Notes under the pieces: generated by a model | What the model saw: the letters and a program-made list of their open reading frames with translations, nothing else | Databases searched by the model: none | Told to the model about the DNA's origin: nothing | Shown here: positions 26,535 to 33,027 of the stretch, piece by piece | Numbering within the stretch: position 1 is the stretch's first letter | Layout of the letters: every line of letters starts with the position of its first letter | Source: Bacteroidia bacterium | Lineage (GTDB): Bacteria > Bacteroidota > Bacteroidia > NS11-12g > UBA9320 | Direction of reading: 5' to 3' | NCBI GenBank assembly: GCA_017857855.1 | Contig: JAFMCI010000019.1 | Span: 1 to 33,027 of the forward strand | DNA length: 33,027 nucleotides | Made by a program: the position numbers and the translations under genes

Positions 26535-26644
26535 AGATTTAATCCCCTCTATCAGATTGTCGGTTTTGTCTGAATCTTTGATGTAGTTAACAAAACCGGT
26601 GTGTTTGTGACAGCAACAAACAGAACCACGAAAACCAATTTGTT

Positions 26645-27313
26645 CTAGAATGATACGTTCAGTGAAAAAATATTTATTCCTCTAAAATTTAGCTCATTGC
26701 TTTTGTCTTTATTCCACTCAACTCTGGTATTATTGTCATAGCCTTTTCCAGTGGTTTGAAGCTTACTTAGCGCTAATGAAGGTTCTACCGCAAGTGAAAG
26801 TTTCTCCGTAAAATGATATTCGAGCCCAAACCCAATACGCAATCCCAAACTTTGTATTTCTTGCTGGTAATTATAAGAAGAAAGGCCCCAACCACTTACA
26901 TAGTCTCTAGTTTCGTATTTGAATTGGTAGAACAAATCGGTGTAGCCGTATCCTCCAAATTTTCCAAAAGATCTTCCTGTTTCCGCCCCTAAACTTACTC
27001 CTGAAGTAACTGCAGTATGTGTAAAAGTGCTACAGTCATTGCATTCGTCTCTGTAATCAGGAAAAGAACTGGCATTTATTTCAGCGGTTGCTATTCCTCT
27101 AAGCTTTAACGCTTCATTTATTTTTCGTTTGTAAATAACACTGTTTATGGGGTTAATATAGCCTCCAAGTCCAAGATCGTAGAGGTAATCACCTGGACCG
27201 TATGCTTGTAACGAAAATAAACTAACGCCTAATTCATTTTTATTTTCTTGTGCCTTTACCAGAAAAGGAACGAATAGGAATGCTACGAAAAATAATATGC
27301 TAGTTACTTTCAT
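26645..27313 (-). CDS. Hypothetical outer-membrane beta-barrel protein
   Basis: Signal peptide MKVTSILFFVAFLFVPFLVKAQE; alternating aromatic/charged strands; C-terminal ...FRGINIFSLNVSF ending in Phe. Confidence 0.6.
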   Translation of the reverse strand: MKVTSILFFVAFLFVPFLVKAQENKNELGVSLFSLQAYGPGDYLYDLGLGGYINPINSVIYKRKINEALKLRGIATAEINASSFPDYRDECNDCSTFTHTAVTSGVSLGAETGRSFGKFGGYGYTDLFYQFKYETRDYVSGWGLSSYNYQQEIQSLGLRIGFGLEYHFTEKLSLAVEPSLALSKLQTTGKGYDNNTRVEWNKDKSNELNFRGINIFSLNVSF

Positions 27314-27344
27314 GTATGCATAAATAAACAAATAAAACTATTTT

Positions 27345-29099
27345 TTATTGTCTCGCAGACTTACCGTAGTCGCGAATTAGAAGTCCAATACTATGGGCAT
27401 CTAGTCCATATTGAGCTCTAAGTTCTTCTATTTCTCCGTGCTCCACAAACCCATCAGGCAAGCCTAATGAGATAATATCGCCTTTGTATGAATGGTCTTG
27501 AGCCATAGCTTTAAGTTGTTGTCCAAATCCGCCTAGAAGGCATGATTCTTCAATTGTGATTATCTTGTCAAACGAATCAAATAGCGTCTTGAAAGTGTTT
27601 GAATCTAAGGGTTTCATACATCTGGCATCTACATGCGTAATCTCCGTTTGAAGATTATTAAGTTCAATTGCTTGTTGAACTTCAACTCCAATTTCTCCTA
27701 TGGAAATTATAGCTAGCTTATTGCCTGAAGTTAAGGTACGTGATGTCCCCAATTGAAAGGGTTGAATTTCGTTTTGATAATCGATAAAACTCCCGTTACC
27801 TCTTGGATAACGAATTACCACAGGTCCCTTCGTGTAATCGAGGGCCCAATACATCATATTGCGCAGCTCGTGTTCGTCCATTGGCGAGAGTATGATAAGA
27901 TTTGGAATTGCATTTAAAAATGCCAAGTCAAATGTGCCATGATGTGTTGGTCCGTCAGCGCCCACCATTCCAGCTCTATCTAAGCAGAAGATGACAGGAA
28001 TTTTCTGTAATGCTACATCGTGTATTATTTGGTCGTACGCACGTTGTGCAAAAGACGAGTAAATATTACAAAATGGCCGCTTGCCTTGCAAGGCAAGACC
28101 GGCAGCAAAAGTGACTGCGTGTTGTTCTGCGATACCTACATCAAATACCCTGTGGGGCATGGCCTCCATCATTATTTTCATAGAACTGCCACTCGGCATT
28201 GCAGGAGTTATACCCACCACCCGATCATCCATCTTTGCTAGCTCGAGCAACGTATGTCCAAACACATCTTGAAACTTGAGTGGTTTAGCCTCATTAGTAG
28301 CAGGTTGAAGTGGATTTATTTTTACGTAATTCACACTATGCCAATCCGTTTGGGCTTTTTCTGCCGGCTCGTATCCTTTACCTTTTATGGTTTTTAGATG
28401 CAACACATGGGGTGTTTTATTGTCTTTTTGTTGTTCCAAAAAGTCTACTAAGGCCACTACATCATGTCCGTCAAGTGGTCCACTGTAAGGTAATCCTAAA
28501 TTTTGAAAAAGATTTTGTTGGCTAAATTCTATTTCGCCCAAATGCGTATTAATAGCCCCGAGATTGGGGTCAATTCCCATTTGGTTATCATTAATAACGA
28601 CCAAAACATTGGCTTTGCTCACGCCGAGATTGTTTAAGGCTTCAAAGGCCATTCCTCCTGTAAGAGAGCCGTCTCCAATAACAGCAATATGCTTCGTAGG
28701 CTTGCCATCTAAAAGTGAGGCTTCTGCCATTCCCATAACGGCAGAGATAGAAGTAGAAGAATGTCCTGTACCAAAATGATCGAATACACTTTCATCTATT
28801 TTGGGGAAACCACTCAATCCGTTGTGTTTTCGAATACTATCAAATTCGCCTTTGCGACCCGTCAGCAGTTTATGGATGTAAGCTTGGTGTCCTACGTCCC
28901 AAACTAACTTGTCTGAAGAGAAGTCATACACATAGTGCAAAGCGACGGTTAGTTCAACTACACCTAAATTAGCACTAAAATGACCTCCGTTTTTCAAAAT
29001 ATTCTCAATAAAAAAAGCACGAATTTCTGAGCAAAGTGCTGTTAATTGGTTCTTGCTGAGCTTTCTAAGGTCAGAAGGAAAGGTTATTGAATCTAACAA
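27345..29099 (-). CDS. dxs: 1-deoxy-D-xylulose-5-phosphate synthase
   Basis: GGHFSANLGVVELTVALHYVYDFSSDKLVWDVGHQAYIHKLLTGR; TPP-binding GDGSLTGGMAFEALNN; RAGMVGADGPTHHGTFDLAFL. TTG start. Confidence 0.96.
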   Translation of the reverse strand: MLDSITFPSDLRKLSKNQLTALCSEIRAFFIENILKNGGHFSANLGVVELTVALHYVYDFSSDKLVWDVGHQAYIHKLLTGRKGEFDSIRKHNGLSGFPKIDESVFDHFGTGHSSTSISAVMGMAEASLLDGKPTKHIAVIGDGSLTGGMAFEALNNLGVSKANVLVVINDNQMGIDPNLGAINTHLGEIEFSQQNLFQNLGLPYSGPLDGHDVVALVDFLEQQKDNKTPHVLHLKTIKGKGYEPAEKAQTDWHSVNYVKINPLQPATNEAKPLKFQDVFGHTLLELAKMDDRVVGITPAMPSGSSMKIMMEAMPHRVFDVGIAEQHAVTFAAGLALQGKRPFCNIYSSFAQRAYDQIIHDVALQKIPVIFCLDRAGMVGADGPTHHGTFDLAFLNAIPNLIILSPMDEHELRNMMYWALDYTKGPVVIRYPRGNGSFIDYQNEIQPFQLGTSRTLTSGNKLAIISIGEIGVEVQQAIELNNLQTEITHVDARCMKPLDSNTFKTLFDSFDKIITIEESCLLGGFGQQLKAMAQDHSYKGDIISLGLPDGFVEHGEIEELRAQYGLDAHSIGLLIRDYGKSARQ

Positions 29100-29220
29100 T
29101 TTCAGGATGCAAAGATGCAGATTTTAAGCAAAAATTAAGGTTACTATAATACCTATTTCTATATTGTTCTATTTTTCTCAACATTCCATTCAATTACAAT
29201 GAAGGCTTAGAATGTGGGTT

Positions 29221-29228
29221 TAACTTTG
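29221..29228 (+). promoter_or_regulatory. Predicted -7 box (TAACTTTG) for purL
   Basis: Exact TAnnTTTG match, 20 nt upstream of ATG 29249. Confidence 0.5.
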
Positions 29229-29248
29229 CCCTTCATTTATCTGCACGC

Positions 29249-32200
29249 ATGAATCAAAGAATTTTCGTAGAAAAGAAATCCGCGTTTGATGTCGAGTCTC
29301 AAAAAGTACTTGCCGAACTTCAAGAATTTACAGCGCTCACGCGTCTTAAACTTTACGTTATATACGACGTATTTGGAGCTGAGCAAGAGTCTTGGGAAAA
29401 ACTACAAACGGTGTTATTGGATGCAGTGGCAGACACGGTTCATACATCTAATCCTGCAAAAGAAGACAGCTCCTGGTTTGCCATGGAATACCTTCCCGGA
29501 CAATATGACCAACGCGCAGATTCTGCTGAGCAGGCAATACAACTGGTTGTAGGTTATAAGCCTTCTATTCGTACCGGTAAACTTTTTGTATTTGACAAAC
29601 TAAGTCCTACAGATATGGATAAGGTGAAAGATTACCTTATTAATCATGTAGACTCACAAGAAAAGGATTTACTACTCATCGAAAAACCAAGTGTACCTCT
29701 TCCTACAGAAGTGCCAACTATTCATGGGTTTACCGAACTAAACGAAGTTTCTCTTCTTCAATTTCATAAAGAATGGAGTTTTTCGTTTGACCTAGATGAT
29801 TTAAAATTTATTCAAGACTACTTCATTCAAGAAAATAGAAATCCAACCGAAACTGAACTTAAAGTGTTGGATACCTATTGGAGCGATCATTGCCGTCATA
29901 CGACTTTTTTAACCGAATTAAAAGACATCCAATTTCAGGGGAATTTTGCCCAAAAGTTAGAGGAAGTTTTTGAACGCTACTTAAACCTTCGTAAAGAACT
30001 TGGGAGAGAGCATAAACCTATTTCTCTAATGGATATAGGCACTATTGCTGCCAAATATTTAAGAGCAAATGGAAAGCTGAATGACTTGGTTATTACCGAT
30101 GAGATAAATGCATGTACCATAGAAATAGAGGTAGATGTAGAAGGAGAAAAACAAGATTGGTACTTGCTTTTCAAAAACGAAACACATAATCACCCAACTG
30201 AGATAGAACCATTTGGTGGGGCATCTACTTGTGTAGGTGGTGCTATTCGTGATCCATTGAGCGGGAGAGCTTTTGTTTACCAAGCAATGCGGGTTACCGG
30301 AGCAGCTAATCCATTGGAACGCATAGAAGACACCTTAGAAGGGAAATTACCTCAAAAGAAAATCACCAAATCCGCTGCTAAAGGGTATTCATCCTACGGA
30401 AATCAAATAGGACTAGCCACTTCGCAAGTAGCGGAGATATACGACCCAGGATACAAAGCCAAACGCATGGAAGTGGGCTATGTAGCAGGTGCAGTTCCTA
30501 AAAATTGGGTGCGCAGAGAGGCGCCGCTGCCAGGAGATAGAGTAATTATGGTTGGAGGTAAAACCGGCAGAGATGGTGTAGGCGGAGCTTCTGGTAGTAG
30601 TAAAGTACAAGACGAAACATCGATAAATACACTAAGTGCAGAGGTACAAAAAGGGGATGCAGTAGAAGAAAGAAAAATACAAAGACTATTTCGTAAGCCC
30701 GAAGTAACGCGACTAATTAAAAAATGTAATGATTTTGGAGCAGGTGGAGTTTCGGTAGCCATAGGCGAGATAGCAGACAGTTTACACATAAATTTAGATA
30801 AACTTCCAACGAAATACGCCGGGCTAAATGGAACGGAGTTAGCCATATCAGAGTCCCAAGAACGTATGGCAGTGGTTGTTGAGGCTAAAGATGTAGCCGC
30901 TTTTATTGAGCACGCTTCTCAAGAAAATTTATTAGCTGTTGAAGTAGCAGAAGTTACAGATAGCGGTAGAATGCAAGTATACTGGCGCGGAGAAATGATT
31001 GTAGATCTTGATCGTACTTTTTTAGATACTGCAGGAACACAAAAAAGCATGAATGCCACAGCATTTTGCGATGTTAACGAGGAAAAGAAGAACACGACAC
31101 CACTTACGCTTGAGCAATTTAAAAAGGAATTAGGGAAACTTAACGTAGCTTCGCAAAAAGGACTTATCGAGAATTTTGATTCTCATGTAGGCAGAACTAC
31201 AGTCCTCATGCCATTAGGGGGTAAGAATCTGAAAACGCCTTCACTTGCGAGTGTGAATACTATACCTGTACTCCATAAATCTACCACAACAGTGGCTATT
31301 TCTACTTGGGGTTTCTCAGTAGATTTGGCAAATAAAAATCCATTTTTAATGGGAGGTTATGCAGTGGTAGAATCTTTAGCGAAACTAGTAGCTAGCGGTG
31401 GAAATCATAAAAATGCAAGATTAAGTTTTCAGGAGTATTTTGAAAAGCTGGGTGCAGACGCAGTAAAATGGGGCAAACCATTACAAGCTTTATTGGGCGC
31501 ACTTGAAGCTCAACTAGCGTTTGAAACTGCGGCAATCGGTGGTAAAGACTCTATGAGCGGGTCATTTGAGAATCTGCACGTACCGCCTACACTTATTTCA
31601 TTTGCCTGTGCGGTGGGGGAGCTTAAAAATATTATTTCACCTGAAATAAAATCGGAAGGAAGTTACCTGTACTTAGCTGAGCATGTGCCTAATGCTAATG
31701 GTGGTCCCAATTACACTCAATTAAATGCAATGTATACGGACATTCATCTGCGTATTGTAAAAGGCGATATTATCTCAGCACAAATCGTCAAAGACGGTGG
31801 TCTTGCTGCTGCGGTATTTAAAATGGCAGTAGGAAATGGCATAGGAGCAGTAATACAATATCATAACGATTGTTTTATACCGCTTTTGGGTAGTTTGATT
31901 TTAGAATCAAAAGTAGAATTATCGGAATATACGTTATTGGGTAAAACGGGTGGGAATCACTTAAGCATGAATGACATTCATTTCGATCTAGCGGAGCTGA
32001 GTATGGCATGGGAGCAAACCTTAGAGCCTATTTTTCCTGCAAAATCAAAAAATGTACAAGCTACAGAAGTAGCAAAGGCACTCTCAACAACGACAACGAT
32101 TAGTAAGCCTGATGCGGTTCAAACACCACGTGTCTTTATTCCCATTTTTCCGGGGACAAACTGTGAGTATGAGACAGAGCATGTATTTGCAGATGCAGGA

Positions 32201-32926
32201 GCAGAAGTGCACACGGCGTTATTTAGAAATTACAATGAGAAAGCAATTCAAGAGTCTATTACTGCATTTATAAGTGAAATAAGTGCAGCTCAAATTATGA
32301 TGATACCCGGCGGATTTTCTGCTGGTGATGAGCCGGATGGATCTGCAAAATATATCGTATCGGTACTTAAAAATCCCGAGATAAAGGAGGCTGTTCATGC
32401 ACTGCTTAAACGAGGTGGACTTATACTTGGTATTTGCAACGGTTTTCAAGCACTGGTAAAATCGGGTTTACTTCCTTATGGGCAAATACGTGATTTAGAT
32501 GATAGCTCTGCCACTATGACGTTTAATACGATTGGAAGACATATTAGCCAAACTGCTCACGTGCAAGTAAAGTCGGATAAGAGCCCTTGGCTTAAGGGTA
32601 TGTTGGACAAGAAATTTATTGTACCTTTTTCTCATGGAGAAGGACGATTTTATGCGTCCGATGCTATGGTTAAAGAATTGGCTGAGAATGGCCAAATCGC
32701 TACGCAGTATATAGATTTTGAAGGAAGAATAGCACTAAATATGCCCTATAATCCAAATGGATCTGTACACGGAATAGAAGGCATCACAGACGCTTCTGGA
32801 CAGATTTATGGCAGAATGGGACATCCCGAACGTTTCCGCGAAGGCTTGATGAAAAACATTCCAGAAATGGCCTTTATGGATATCTTTAAGAACGGTGTAG
32901 AGTGGTTTGTAGGAAAAAGCCTCTGA
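29249..32926 (+). CDS. purL: Phosphoribosylformylglycinamidine synthase, long single-chain form with fused glutaminase
   Basis: TYWSDHCRHTTF, KNETHNHPTEIEPFGGASTCVGGAIRDPLSGRAFVYQAMR, IGGKDSMSG, glutaminase IFPGTNCEYETEHVF and LGICNGFQALVKSGLLP. Confidence 0.96.
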   Translation: MNQRIFVEKKSAFDVESQKVLAELQEFTALTRLKLYVIYDVFGAEQESWEKLQTVLLDAVADTVHTSNPAKEDSSWFAMEYLPGQYDQRADSAEQAIQLVVGYKPSIRTGKLFVFDKLSPTDMDKVKDYLINHVDSQEKDLLLIEKPSVPLPTEVPTIHGFTELNEVSLLQFHKEWSFSFDLDDLKFIQDYFIQENRNPTETELKVLDTYWSDHCRHTTFLTELKDIQFQGNFAQKLEEVFERYLNLRKELGREHKPISLMDIGTIAAKYLRANGKLNDLVITDEINACTIEIEVDVEGEKQDWYLLFKNETHNHPTEIEPFGGASTCVGGAIRDPLSGRAFVYQAMRVTGAANPLERIEDTLEGKLPQKKITKSAAKGYSSYGNQIGLATSQVAEIYDPGYKAKRMEVGYVAGAVPKNWVRREAPLPGDRVIMVGGKTGRDGVGGASGSSKVQDETSINTLSAEVQKGDAVEERKIQRLFRKPEVTRLIKKCNDFGAGGVSVAIGEIADSLHINLDKLPTKYAGLNGTELAISESQERMAVVVEAKDVAAFIEHASQENLLAVEVAEVTDSGRMQVYWRGEMIVDLDRTFLDTAGTQKSMNATAFCDVNEEKKNTTPLTLEQFKKELGKLNVASQKGLIENFDSHVGRTTVLMPLGGKNLKTPSLASVNTIPVLHKSTTTVAISTWGFSVDLANKNPFLMGGYAVVESLAKLVASGGNHKNARLSFQEYFEKLGADAVKWGKPLQALLGALEAQLAFETAAIGGKDSMSGSFENLHVPPTLISFACAVGELKNIISPEIKSEGSYLYLAEHVPNANGGPNYTQLNAMYTDIHLRIVKGDIISAQIVKDGGLAAAVFKMAVGNGIGAVIQYHNDCFIPLLGSLILESKVELSEYTLLGKTGGNHLSMNDIHFDLAELSMAWEQTLEPIFPAKSKNVQATEVAKALSTTTTISKPDAVQTPRVFIPIFPGTNCEYETEHVFADAGAEVHTALFRNYNEKAIQESITAFISEISAAQIMMIPGGFSAGDEPDGSAKYIVSVLKNPEIKEAVHALLKRGGLILGICNGFQALVKSGLLPYGQIRDLDDSSATMTFNTIGRHISQTAHVQVKSDKSPWLKGMLDKKFIVPFSHGEGRFYASDAMVKELAENGQIATQYIDFEGRIALNMPYNPNGSVHGIEGITDASGQIYGRMGHPERFREGLMKNIPEMAFMDIFKNGVEWFVGKSL

Positions 32927-33027
32927 GGCGCGTTCCCACAAACCAGTTTTTTTAATAAGGCGTAAATACAAATCACTGGCACTGGTCTTCAATTCGGAAG
33001 AGCGGGGCGTTTTTAAGAATGGCTGAG

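Noticed and set aside
30478-30846. 122-aa antisense ORF within purL
   Set aside because: Shadow ORF of a conserved enzyme frame.
1-33027. CRISPR arrays, insertion sequences or phage/anti-phage systems
   Set aside because: No regularly spaced repeats, transposase, integrase or defence cluster seen; fic alone is not enough to call a defence system.

Overview
The window is about 33 kb from a Bacteroidota genome, probably Flavobacteriales. This is inferred from the SusC/SusD pair, TAnnTTTG-type -7 boxes and gene content. I found no CRISPR array, transposase or prophage. Most of it is housekeeping: serS (5' end only, cut by the window edge), yebC, lpdA, fumC, ridA, tRNA-Phe, rlmG-like, dxs and purL. 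The main accessory block is a polysaccharide-utilisation-type locus: GH92, SusC, SusD, PKD/CBM-like lipoprotein, GH16. By family knowledge its core resembles laminarin/beta-glucan loci. A second block has a membrane HdrD/GlpC-like Fe-S protein and an HdrB-like CCG-domain protein, separated by a 2.7-kb TonB-receptor-like outer-membrane barrel gene. A class II Fic protein has a 9-bp inverted repeat whose arms cover its predicted -33 and -7 boxes. I see no clearly undescribed multigene system. The observations most worth following up are the fic operator, the barrel inserted in the Hdr-like pair with its intercistronic hairpin, the susC upstream palindrome, a 3HCDH-family protein lacking the NAD-binding and catalytic motifs, and an unexplained open 3' segment after purL.
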